Assembly (NCBI GenBank): GCA_037200685.1
Contig: JBBCIG010000011.1
Coordinates: 1-64,000 of the forward strand
Length of the DNA: 64,000 nt
Direction of reading: 5' to 3'
DNA from: JAJKIP01 sp037200685
GTDB taxonomy: Bacteria > Bacteroidota > Bacteroidia > Chitinophagales > Chitinophagaceae
Of this stretch, positions 52,996 through 61,009 are shown one piece after another; the stretch's first letter is position 1; each line of letters opens with the position of its first letter. Made by a program: the position numbers and the translations under genes. Below the pieces are notes generated by a model that made no database searches, was not told the DNA's origin, and saw only the letters and a program-made list of their open reading frames with translations.

Positions 52996-54796
52996 TAAAC
53001 TTGAAACACTCCCGTCTTTAGTTCTGCAACATGCGGATTATTATTCGCCGCCGCAATCCCTTCACTAATCACCTGCCTCGTCTCCCCGGGTCAATGATCG
53101 CATCCACCCACAACCGTGCAGCCGCATAGTAAGGAGATGTTTGTTTCTCATACTTCCCTTTTATTTCATCCAGCAGTTTCTTTTCATTCTCCGGGGTAAT
53201 TTCTTTGCCCTGCTTTTTCAAAGTTGCCACTTCTATTTGCAACAATGTTTGCGCTGCCGCATCACCGCCCATCACGGCGATCTTCGCCGAAGGCCATGCA
53301 TAAATAAACCGCGGGTCGTAGGCCTTACCACACATCGCATAGTTACCGGCGCCATAAGAGTTCCCCGTAATGATCGTAATCTTCGGCACCACGGAATTCG
53401 CAACCGCATTCACCAGCTTCGCCCCGTCTTTAATAATGCCAGCATGTTCACTCCGGCTTCCCACCATAAAGCCAGTCACATCCTGCAAAAACACCAGCGG
53501 TATTTTCTTCTGGTTACAATTCAAAATAAAACGTGCCGCCTTATCAGCGCTGTCATTATAAATCACACCGCCCATCTGCATCTCACCTTTTTTACTCTTC
53601 ACAATCTTGCGCTGGTTCGCCACGATCCCCACCGCCCAGCCATCAATCCTCGCATACCCGCATACAATCGTCTTTCCATAATCTTCTTTGTACTGTTCAA
53701 AAGTGCTGAGCGAAGTCGAAGCATTTCTTCCGGCGCTGAGCGAAGTCGAAGCGTCGTTGCCAGTGCTGAGCGTAGTCGAAGCATTGTTACTGGGACTGAG
53801 CGAAGTCGAAGGCCCGTTACCAGAAGTCGAAGTCCCCGCATTTTGACCCATATGACCCATTTGACTTTTTTGGCCCTTTGACTCACCACCTCCATCAACA
53901 ATACATTCAATCACCTCCACCACATCATAAGCCTTCCCATTAAAAATCCCATACAGTTCCTCCGCCGCCTTCGCCGGCGCCACAGCTTTTATCCTGTCAA
54001 ACCCCGCCTTCGCATTATCACCCAACAGCCCCATCATCTTTTTAATATGGTCCATACACGCCTGCTCCGTCGGAAATTTATAATCAGCGATACCCGATAT
54101 CTCCGTATGCGTCACCGCGCCGCCCAGTGTTTCCGCATCAATATCTTCACCGATAGCCGCCTTCACCAGGTAAGGCCCCGCCAAAAAGATAGAACCATTC
54201 CCTTCCACCATCAGTGTTTCATCACTCATAATAGGAAGGTAAGCGCCACCCGCCACGCAGGCGCCCATCACCGCGGCTATCTGCGTAATGCCCATAGCGC
54301 TCATCCGTGCATTGTTGCGAAAGATCCGTCCGAAATGTTCTTTGTCCGGAAAAATCTCATCCTGCAGGGGCAGGTACACACCGGCGCTGTCCACCAGGTA
54401 GATCACCGGCAAATGGTTTTCCATAGCGATCTCCTGCAACCGCAAATTCTTTTTACCCGTAATCGGGAACCAGGCGCCCGCCTTCACGGTCTGGTCATTC
54501 GCCACTATCACGCATTGCCTGCCGCTCACATAGCCCACACCCGCCACCGTGCCACCCGCGGGGCAACCGCCCTCCGCTTCATACATATCATAACCCGCAA
54601 AAGCGCCGATCTCGGTAAACACACTGCCCTTATCAACCAAGTAATCGATCCGTTCACGGGCCGTCAGTTTATTGCGTTCTTTTTGTTTAGCGATCGATTT
54701 TTTACCACCGCCTTCATATATCTTTTCCAGCCTTCGCTTCACCAGGCTCAGCGATTGCTTCATCACGTCTTCGTTGCGGTTAAATTCGATGTCCAT
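52995..54796 (-). CDS. mccB: acyl-CoA (methylcrotonoyl-CoA) carboxylase carboxyltransferase subunit, with repeat insert and one frame break
   Basis: Carboxyltransferase beta subunit of a biotin-dependent acyl-CoA carboxylase, closest to methylcrotonoyl-CoA carboxylase (leucine breakdown): KLTARERIDYLVDKGS, AGYDMYEAEGGCPAGGTVAG, VYLPLQDEIFPDKEHFGRIF and FMVGSRSEHAGIIKDGAKLV. Residues about 305-365 are a foreign-looking insert with four 10-aa ASTSLS-type repeats, between IVDGG and FEQYKEDYG. The uninterrupted frame ends at 53069 with DPGRRGR; restoring one G at about 53094 gives the natural tail DPGETRQVISEGIAAANNNP through FQV, to 52995 (600 aa). No biotin carboxylase gene is in view. Confidence 0.9.
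53706..53832. repeat. 30-bp tandem repeat inside mccB
   Basis: CTGAGCGAAGTCGAAG (one copy CTGAGCGTAGTCGAAG) begins at 53706, 53736, 53766 and 53796, an exact 30-bp period, with a fifth partial copy GAAGTCGAAG at 53823. It is in frame, each unit coding 10 residues. Confidence 0.9.
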
Positions 54797-54815
54797 TGTG
54801 CAAGAGATTGAGGGG

Positions 54816-54823
54816 CAAAGATA
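54816..54823 (-). promoter_or_regulatory. TAnnTTTG box of mccB
   Basis: TATCTTTG on the minus strand, 19 nt before the ATG at 54796. Confidence 0.5.
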
Positions 54824-54918
54824 GGAAGGGGAGGGGTAAGTGGTTAGTGGTTAATGGCGAGTAGGATGGACACTGACCTGATGGCGCATTGCCCATTGCT
54901 CATTGCCAATTGTTTTTT

Positions 54919-55047
54919 GGCCCGGCTGCATTGCTACTATCATCGTCTGTTGCGTCGCACTCTTGGACGTTCGGTAATTCTATTCAGCATTATGGCAGCA
55001 CCCCGATAAATATCGGCGATACGTTCGGTAATTCTATTGAGCAGTTG
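54919..55047 (+). repeat. family A dispersed repeat, extended copy
   Basis: Core at 54919-54990, then GGCAGCACCCCGATAAATATC and a second GTTCGGTAATTCTATT word. It shares this tail with the copy at 60850. It fills much of the 337-bp gap between the divergent mccB gene and the 55134 gene; nothing else is seen there. Confidence 0.8.
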
Positions 55048-55133
55048 TGACATATACGTAATAAATATTTCAACACGAATTATACGTAAATTGCCATAAA
55101 GACTAAGGATTTTAAATTAGGATTATAACCTGT

Positions 55134-55912
55134 ATGGAAAATTTAGGTAATATATCGGTAAGAATAAGTGGCTTAACACCGGCAGGGAAATTAACTCCGA
55201 AAGAATTTGATATTTCTGAAATAAAAGAAATCTTGTCAGATTTCGAAACTCTGTTATTCCCATCACGAGCAGAAAAAGATATCCGACCAAAGATAGCATA
55301 CGAAATAAAAGAAGGGTCAGTTAATAATTTATTCTTTCTCCCTCTTGCTAATACAATCATGTTTAGCGCATTAATTGATGCTGTAGGGAAAAATGGTAAT
55401 ATTGATTTACTTGAAAAAAACAAGCATCCATTATTGATAAGTGGCAAAAGAAGGCTTATTCAATGGGACGGCAATATGAAATTGCATCTTCTCTAACGGA
55501 CATTCCATTATTAATAATTAATCGCGACACGCAATATATTTCGCCCCAAAATGAATGGGTAGCAACTAGTTTATATTTATACGGAAAAATTTACGAAGAA
55601 GGCGGAAGAAAAGATGTTAATCTTCATATACTAACAAGTAGATACGGAACATTAACCGTTGATGCAACAGAGGAGCAATTGACAAGTGGTGATAATAAAC
55701 TATTTAAAGTTTATGGATTGTGGGTAAAAGGTAAACAGAACATAAAAACCGGCGAGTTAAAAGACCTGCAGTTAATTGATTTTATTGTTCATCAGCCTAC
55801 ATATAATGAATTAGCATTACAAGCATTAATTAAAAAATCAACAGCGAATTGGAAGAAAGTAAAAAATAAAGACAAATGGCTAACTGAATTAAGAGGAGGT
55901 AGCAATGAGTAA
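55134..55912 (+). CDS. unknown protein coupled to a PIN-domain gene, one frame break
   Basis: I do not recognise a named family. With one A restored in the A7 run at 55414-55420 the gene gives a 259-aa protein: N-terminal part NLGNISVRISGLTPAGKLTP and SDFETLLFPSRAEKDIRP; middle EKKQASIIDKWQKKAYSMGR; C-terminal part with beta-strand-rich segments (ATSLYLYGKIYEEGGRKDVN, FKVYGLWVKGKQNIKTGELK). As it stands it reads as two frames (55134-55496 and 55463-55912). No signal peptide. Its end overlaps the PIN gene by 8 bp, so the two should be translated together. Low-GC codon use differs from the neighbouring housekeeping genes. Confidence 0.65.
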
Positions 55913-56390
55913 ACTAAATATAAAAAGTATTATGCTTGATACTTCTTATTGTATTAGGTTAATGGATGAATCAGACTTATTGCATCAAAATGCTTTAGAT
56001 TATTTTAGATATTTCAGTTCAGAAAAAATTACTATTCATATTTCCACAGTTGCAATTGCTGAATATGGAGTTCTTGATGATGTAAATAATCTCCCACTTG
56101 ATTATTTGCAAATAGAATCTTTTGATTTTAGGGATGCAGAAACAGCAGGGAAATTTCATAATCAAGTAATAGGCAAAAAGCAAAATATAGATGGCTATAA
56201 TCGACGTATAATTGCTAACGATATTAAAATTTTTGCTCAAACTCATACGAAACAAATTGATGCAATTATAACAAAGGATATTGAAAGTTATTCTAGGTAT
56301 GTAAAGCCCTTAACAAACGCAGGGTTACTTCAAATAAAATTTTTAGATTTGAATATTCCGTTGAATACTGCTTTGGGTGAGCTTTTTTAA
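55905..56390 (+). CDS. PIN-domain-like nuclease protein
   Basis: 161-aa protein with the acidic pattern of PIN ribonucleases: Asp12 in MLDTSYCIRLM, Glu53 in VAIAEYGVLDD, Asp106 in ANDIKIFAQ, and Asp119/Asp125 in IDAIITKDIESY. It overlaps the upstream unknown gene by 8 bp. In most toxin-antitoxin pairs the PIN toxin follows a small DNA-binding antitoxin; here the partner is about 259 aa and lacks an obvious DNA-binding motif, so this may be another kind of module. AT-rich, probably acquired. Confidence 0.72.
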   Translation: MSKLNIKSIMLDTSYCIRLMDESDLLHQNALDYFRYFSSEKITIHISTVAIAEYGVLDDVNNLPLDYLQIESFDFRDAETAGKFHNQVIGKKQNIDGYNRRIIANDIKIFAQTHTKQIDAIITKDIESYSRYVKPLTNAGLLQIKFLDLNIPLNTALGELF

Positions 56391-56412
56391 ATTAATTTGC
56401 TCTAGGGTATCT

Positions 56413-56445
56413 CCGATAAAAAAGAATATAGCGGCCGGACTCGCC
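56413..56445. repeat. GAATATAGCGGCCGGACTCG repeat, copy 1
   Basis: The string GAATATAGCGGCCGGACTCG with following CCG occurs here and again at about 61104-61126. Confidence 0.6.
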
Positions 56446-56640
56446 GCCTTCAAATTCTTTATTATAGCTCAGTATCATCGGTTTCTGGCCTCTCGACCCG
56501 GCTTTGTGTAACATAGTTGAACTGCATAACCTATTCACATCTTTAGTAACTTTAATCAGCGACAGTTCGGGCTGATGGAACACGGAATACCGGGACAGCT
56601 GAAAGCTCTAAACGTTGACTTCAATGCTATGAATAATCTT

Positions 56641-56736
56641 CGCCATTGTTGGCCTTCCAAACTTTGAGCGGCCTTTGTTGTGTGTTGCGTGAAGGCTTTG
56701 TGCTGACGGCTAAAACACCAACAAACGAATTAAATC
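56641..56736. repeat. 96-bp direct repeat, left copy
   Basis: CGCCATTGTTGGCCTTCCAA to ACAAACGAATTAAATC. By eye four bases differ from the copy at 57348-57443. On the minus strand its last part codes DLIRLLVF and a stop. Confidence 0.8.
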
Positions 56737-56744
56737 TCCATCCT

Positions 56745-57180
56745 TGCCTTCCAGCTTCACCCTGCACAGTTTATTCAACATTCCCGGTTTATTGATAATT
56801 GTCAGCACTTTTCTCACCTTCCCCTGTACTTTTCGCAACTTCTTCAGCAACTCTCGCAACGGCGTTCCCAACTCTCTTAAGGTTCTTTGTATTTATGGTA
56901 GTATAGTCTGTGGTTTTGTAACATTTGTCCGGGTTTTTGTCACTTTTCCCACCACTTATGGTAGCTGATGTTGTATTTTTTGAAATGTTGTTTGTACTTA
57001 TAGTAGTATAGTTTGTGGTTTTGTTAGGTTTCCCAGCACTTTTAGCACCTTTCCCAGTACTTCTTGTAACTGCCGTTGTGGTTTTCTCAATGTTGTTTGT
57101 ATCTCTTGTAACTGCTGTGGTGGTTTTATGAGAATTATCAGGATTTTTAGCAGTCGGGTCAGTATTTTTTAAAATTTAAT
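56745..57180 (-). pseudogene. degenerate tandem-repeat coding region
   Basis: Read on the minus strand it shows two frames with coding character: one rich in Lys/Thr/Asn (NIEKTTTAVTRSTGKGAKSA and so on), one rich in Leu/Lys/Gln (QLQEVLGKVLKVLGNLTKPQ; LRELLKKLRKVQGKVRKVL, ending DLIRLLVF). Stops and absent start codons prevent an intact reading. Probably a worn-out repeat protein gene. Confidence 0.45.
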
Positions 57181-57347
57181 CAGGTGTTTTCTATGATATG
57201 TCCCAGCATAACTGTTCGGGAAATGTAAATATGTCGCCCCTGGCGGGGGCTACAGAAACGTAGGGGACTGATTGGGCTACCGATATTATGTGCCTGCGGC
57301 ACTTACTTGCCCTGTAAGGGCGAAATATCGGTAGCAGAACATTTTTT

Positions 57348-57443
57348 CGCCATTGTTGGTCTTCCAAACTTTGAGCGGCCTTTGTTGTGTGTTGCGTGGG
57401 GGCTTTGTGCTGCCGGCTAAAACACCAACAAACGAATTAAATC
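57348..57443. repeat. 96-bp direct repeat, right copy
   Basis: CGCCATTGTTGGTCTTCCAA to ACAAACGAATTAAATC. See the left copy at 56641. Confidence 0.8.
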
Positions 57444-57517
57444 ACACAGCTCTGCGAAACTTAAGTTTGGGAGTTTTATTTATTACCCCGGAAATTTTTA
57501 TCCCTGCGAAGTCTTCA

Positions 57518-57788
57518 TTAGTAAGGCACATCTTCAGGGTTTCTTCTTGTATCCCAAATGGAGAGAATAAAAATTTGTTCTTCCGCCGCTTCATAAAATA
57601 CAAGGTAGTCTCTTACCAGCTTTACTCTTACATTTTCTATATCTGTGCGGCGATCAATCTGATAGCTTTTTGAATTAGCTCATTCAGTTTTTACTGTAGG
57701 TCGTTGATTGATTTCGCTCCCGCCAATAGTGCAGAATTTCTTTGCGGTCATTCTGGGCCCTTCTTGTCCATGTTATTTGCTTAGCCAT
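57518..57788 (-). pseudogene. ParE/RelE-like toxin, disrupted
   Basis: Starts at the ATG at 57788, overlapping the antitoxin stop. It reads MAKQITWTRRAQNDRKEILH and YWRERN, then loses frame twice (near 57700, missing A; near 57665), and resumes as RTDIENVRVKLVRDYLVFYE to ILSIWDTRRNPEDVPY, a classic ParE C-terminus. The usual central segment is shortened by a few residues, so this looks like true decay rather than a pure sequencing slip. Confidence 0.75.
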
Positions 57789-58006
57789 TCATCAATGTCT
57801 TTGCTGGCTTGTTCGTCCGTAAGTGTATCGTTCTTCTTTACCTGCTTTTTTCCTTCATCAATTGCTGCTTTTTGTCGCTCATTTGTTTGATAAATGGTTT
57901 CGGGTTCCTGCAATTCAAAAAGATTGGAGACTTCTTCAAGGATAGCCGGGTCATTGATCTCTTTTATCTTATTAATGAGTTTGTCCTTTAGGGTTTCACC
58001 AGGCAT
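57773..58006 (-). CDS. type II antitoxin-like protein paired with ParE-like remnant
   Basis: 77-aa acidic protein (LKDKLINKIKEINDPAILEE, then VSNLFELQEPETIY and DIDEWLSK), typical of short Bacteroidota antitoxins that wrap a ParE/RelE toxin. Its stop overlaps the toxin ATG region, the usual antitoxin-then-toxin order. It appears intact while the toxin is broken. The exact antitoxin family is not clear. Confidence 0.7.
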   Translation of the reverse strand: MPGETLKDKLINKIKEINDPAILEEVSNLFELQEPETIYQTNERQKAAIDEGKKQVKKNDTLTDEQASKDIDEWLSK

Positions 58007-58089
58007 AATTTGTTTTTCTTAAAATTACAAAGTTTTAAGATGATATTATATACCGGGTGCGGCATTTACAATAAATATCGGGTGTCTCA

Positions 58090-58170
58090 AAAATGCTCAA
58101 TAGAATTACAGAAAGTTGAAGAGTGCGACGCAACAGGTGATCATAGTAGCACTGTCGCCGGGTACATAAT
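58090..58170 (-). repeat. family A dispersed repeat, copy 12
   Basis: Minus-strand core CTGTTGCGTCGCACTC with flanks CCGGCGACAGTGCTACTATG and ATTCTATTGAGCAT, between the divergent antitoxin and ytxJ genes. Confidence 0.8.
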
Positions 58171-58178
58171 TATTGCAG

Positions 58179-58186
58179 TATTTTTG
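58179..58186 (+). promoter_or_regulatory. TAnnTTTG box 4 nt before ytxJ start
   Basis: TATTTTTG, CAGT, then the ATG at 58191. It supports this start over 58173. Confidence 0.5.
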
Positions 58187-58190
58187 CAGT

Positions 58191-58526
58191 ATGAAAGATT
58201 GGAAAGAGATAACATCAGAAGATGATGTTTACAGCATTATAGAAAATTCAGCGGTAAAACCACAAATCATATTTAAAGACAGCGTATCCTGCGGCATCAG
58301 TGCCTATGCGAAAGAGCGTCTAAAGGATGGTTATTCCCTGTTTGAAGGCAAAGTCGGTTTTAATCATTTGGATTTATTACGCTTCCGTTCTGTTTCAAAA
58401 CTTATTGCCGAAACGCTTGAAGTAAGGCACCAGTCACCGCAAATAATTGTATTGAAAGATAAGAAGGTGGTATATACAACCTCGCATCATGCTATCAGCG
58501 CAGCGGGAATAGCGAAGTATTTATGA
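58191..58526 (+). CDS. ytxJ: YtxJ, bacillithiol system redox-active protein
   Basis: 111-aa thioredoxin-like protein (monothiol bacilliredoxin, BrxC type) expected to remove bacillithiol from modified proteins. The active Cys34 is in KDSVSCGISAYA, the thioredoxin-fold cis-Pro region is HQSPQIIVLKDKKVVY, and the end SHHAISAAGIAKYL is typical. I start it at the ATG at 58191. It implies that the host uses bacillithiol. Confidence 0.9.
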   Translation: MKDWKEITSEDDVYSIIENSAVKPQIIFKDSVSCGISAYAKERLKDGYSLFEGKVGFNHLDLLRFRSVSKLIAETLEVRHQSPQIIVLKDKKVVYTTSHHAISAAGIAKYL

Positions 58527-58748
58527 TTTAGCTCGCAGGCTTTTTGAGTGTTTACACTTATCCTAATTTTATTTTATAGCATATCTGCTATCCAAAAAAG
58601 TCTAAGAATATAAAAACATAAACAACCTGGAAGAGTTTTCTCTTTCTCTCCTTTTCCCTTTTGATCTCTTAGCTTTGAAACAAACCATCGGAAAGTCTTT
58701 GCTTTAATAAATTAAGACTACTTTACATAAGAACCATATCCCTATCTC

Positions 58749-60854
58749 ATGCAAAAGATTGCGAAGAAAAAAGCCATCAGGAAGCAAGACAGCACCGAAA
58801 GTTCCCCGGTTTCGTTGACCCAGGATATTTTAAGTCATCTTGCTTTTGATAATTCCCTCCAGCCCAGCATCATTTCTACCGTTAGTACAGGCAAAATAAT
58901 AATGGCCAACGATTCAGCGTGTAAGCTGCTGGGTTATTCAAAAAAACAATTGCTGACCAAGACCAGGTCAATCATTTTTGATATCAAAGAGGCCAGCTTT
59001 AAAAAAATGCTGAAGCAAAGAACTGCTGAAGGGCGGTCTGCCGCGACGGTAACAGCTATCCGGAAAAACGGCGTGCATGTTCCCGGGCAAATCACTTCCG
59101 CTGTCTTTAAAGATGAGAAAGGTATCGAGAAAGCTATTACAACTATTACGGATATGCGGCCGGGGCTATTGTTGCAAAAAGGCATTGATATAAAAAATGA
59201 AAAGACAGTGGCGGACAATATAGTCCTGGTACAGGCCAATCAAAAAAAGATTGATGTAAAGAATAAAAAGAAGGTAGCGGATAATATTGTGCTGGTACAG
59301 GCGAACCAGGAAAAGATTGATGTAAAAAAAGAAAAAATAGTAGCGAAGAATATTGTGCTGGCGCTGGCCAAAGCGGATGCGCAATTAAAAGAAAATAATG
59401 AATGGATCAAATACATCAGCAAATCATCGTATGATGTAATGTGGGACTGGGATGTAGCAACCGGTAAAATTTATGTGGGGGATAGTGTAAAAGAAGTGTT
59501 CGGCTACGAATTGAAAAGCAATATGTCCGTGTATAAGGATTTTGTCAGCTGCTTGTTGCCCGAAGAAAAAGATGCCGTAGAGAAAAAGTTAGCGAAAGCA
59601 TTGCAGTCAAACGTCAAAAGCTGGGATGATATTTACAGGTTACGGCGTAAAGATGGTTCCGTCGCATCAACGGTCAGCCGGGCTAGCATTGTGCGGAATA
59701 GTGAGGGAAAAGCGATCCGGTTAATAGGGGCGATACAGGATATAAGCAGGTTGCAGGAACTGGAACAGCAATTGGTGAAACAAACCAATGCAAAAAATTA
59801 TGATGAAGTATTCCAGTTGGCCGCCCGCCTTTCTTACGATGGAATATGGGACTGGAATTTATCGACCAATGACTTTTTTTTAGGGGATGGATTTGATGAA
59901 TTGTTTGGTTACGCCGTTAAAAACGTTACGGGCAGTATGGATGATTGGAGCAAACACCTGCACCCTGATGATAAAGAGGCGGTAGAAAAAGGGTTACAGG
60001 AAACGCTTGCTTCGAAGGCTTCGCATTGGGAACATGCGTACCGGTTCATCAAATCTGATGGATCAATCGCTAATGTATTTGGCAGGGCGAGTATCATCCG
60101 TGATGAAAATGGAAAAGCCTGCCGCATGATCGGTTCTATACACGACCTGAGTAAACAGGAAGAACTGGAAGGAAGGTTGGAAATGGAAATTAAATTAAAA
60201 GAAACGCAGATAGCGGAAGCCGCCGAAGAAGCGAAGGATACCGAACGATCGGATATCGGGAAAGAACTGCATGATAATGTGAACCAACTGTTGGGCGCAT
60301 CCCGCATGTACCTGGAAATGGCGAAGCGTGGCGGTGAGAAAAGTGATATGTACTTAAGCCGCTCTTCCGAATACACGTTAACAGCGATTGAAGAAATCAG
60401 GAAACTGACAAAGGGATTGACAACCGACATCATTGAAAACCTGGGGCTCTGCGAAGCGATTAGTAATACAGTGCGGGATATGATGGAAGTAAATCCGGTG
60501 AAGATATCCTGCGCAATGGAAAGTTTTATAGAGGGTAGTGTCAATCATAAATTCAAATTGAATGTTTTCAGGATCGTGCAGGAGCATTTGAATAATATTA
60601 TGAAACATGCACAGTCGACAAAAGTTACACTTGATCTGTCACAGAATAAAGAAAAAATCACACTCACCATTTCAGATAATGGAATTGGTTTTGATACGCT
60701 TAAAAAACGAGCGGGTATCGGGATAGATAATATAAAAAGCCGTGCATCTACTTATGATGGAAAGGCGAACTTTGCTTCCATGCCGGGTCACGGCTGCATA
60801 CTGACTGTAAAATTTTCAATTCCTGCAAAGGATCCGCAGGATGCAGTGCATTAG
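58749..60854 (+). CDS. PAS-domain sensor histidine kinase (HisKA_3)
   Basis: 701-aa soluble kinase without TM helices. PAS 1 (about 30-140), then a linker with three exact-length 22-aa repeats starting at residues 145, 167 and 189 (KKVADNIVLVQANQ-type), PAS 2 (about 222-335) and PAS 3 (about 350-465) of PAS_3 type (WDWDVATGKIYVGDSVKEVF; WDWNLSTNDFFLGDGFDELF), a coiled coil, HisKA_3 with His508 in GKELHDNVNQLLGAS, and HATPase_c (ISDNGIGFDTLKKRAGIG). No response regulator is adjacent. The last seven codons and the stop lie in a family A repeat. Confidence 0.92.
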   Translation: MQKIAKKKAIRKQDSTESSPVSLTQDILSHLAFDNSLQPSIISTVSTGKIIMANDSACKLLGYSKKQLLTKTRSIIFDIKEASFKKMLKQRTAEGRSAATVTAIRKNGVHVPGQITSAVFKDEKGIEKAITTITDMRPGLLLQKGIDIKNEKTVADNIVLVQANQKKIDVKNKKKVADNIVLVQANQEKIDVKKEKIVAKNIVLALAKADAQLKENNEWIKYISKSSYDVMWDWDVATGKIYVGDSVKEVFGYELKSNMSVYKDFVSCLLPEEKDAVEKKLAKALQSNVKSWDDIYRLRRKDGSVASTVSRASIVRNSEGKAIRLIGAIQDISRLQELEQQLVKQTNAKNYDEVFQLAARLSYDGIWDWNLSTNDFFLGDGFDELFGYAVKNVTGSMDDWSKHLHPDDKEAVEKGLQETLASKASHWEHAYRFIKSDGSIANVFGRASIIRDENGKACRMIGSIHDLSKQEELEGRLEMEIKLKETQIAEAAEEAKDTERSDIGKELHDNVNQLLGASRMYLEMAKRGGEKSDMYLSRSSEYTLTAIEEIRKLTKGLTTDIIENLGLCEAISNTVRDMMEVNPVKISCAMESFIEGSVNHKFKLNVFRIVQEHLNNIMKHAQSTKVTLDLSQNKEKITLTISDNGIGFDTLKKRAGIGIDNIKSRASTYDGKANFASMPGHGCILTVKFSIPAKDPQDAVH

Positions 60855-61009
60855 CCCAACTGTAGTGCTACTAGCATCTTCCGTTGCGTCGCACTCTTGT
60901 GCTGCATGAATTCTACTCAGCATTATGGCAGCACCCCGATGAATATCGGCGGTACGTTCGGTAATTCTATTCAGCAGTTGTCGAAGACCCCGATGTTTGT
61001 CGGGGCGAA
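60833..61009 (+). repeat. family A dispersed repeat, copy overlapping a gene end
   Basis: TCCGCAGGATGCAGTGCATTAG-type beginning (60833-60854) includes the kinase stop codon; the core GTTGCGTCGCACTC follows at about 60883, then the tail with CCCCGATGAATATC and a CCCCGATGTTTGTCGGGG hairpin (60987-61005). Confidence 0.8.

Larger units (their letters stand above)
56391..57517. repeat. decayed accessory region with repeats, no intact gene
   Basis: Holds, in order: a minus-strand open stretch (56392-56583) ending EFEGGESGRYILFYRRYPRA, perhaps the remnant of a gene; a 96-bp direct repeat (56641-56736 and 57348-57443); between them a degenerate minus-strand tandem region (56745-57180) with AAAACCACA- and AGTTACAAGA-type words; a hairpin with arms GCTACCGATATT and AATATCGGTAGC (57276-57335); and GC-rich palindromes. 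Nothing convincing is intact. Confidence 0.6.

Noticed and set aside
53706..53832. Regular 30-bp repeats that might be taken for a small CRISPR array
   Set aside because: Repeats and spacers together have a 30-bp period with no variable 30-bp spacers, they lie in frame in mccB, and no cas gene is present.
53141..53881. A 246-aa open frame on the plus strand
   Set aside because: It is antisense to the well-supported mccB gene and has no recognisable domain; it is a shadow of that gene and of its repeat insert.
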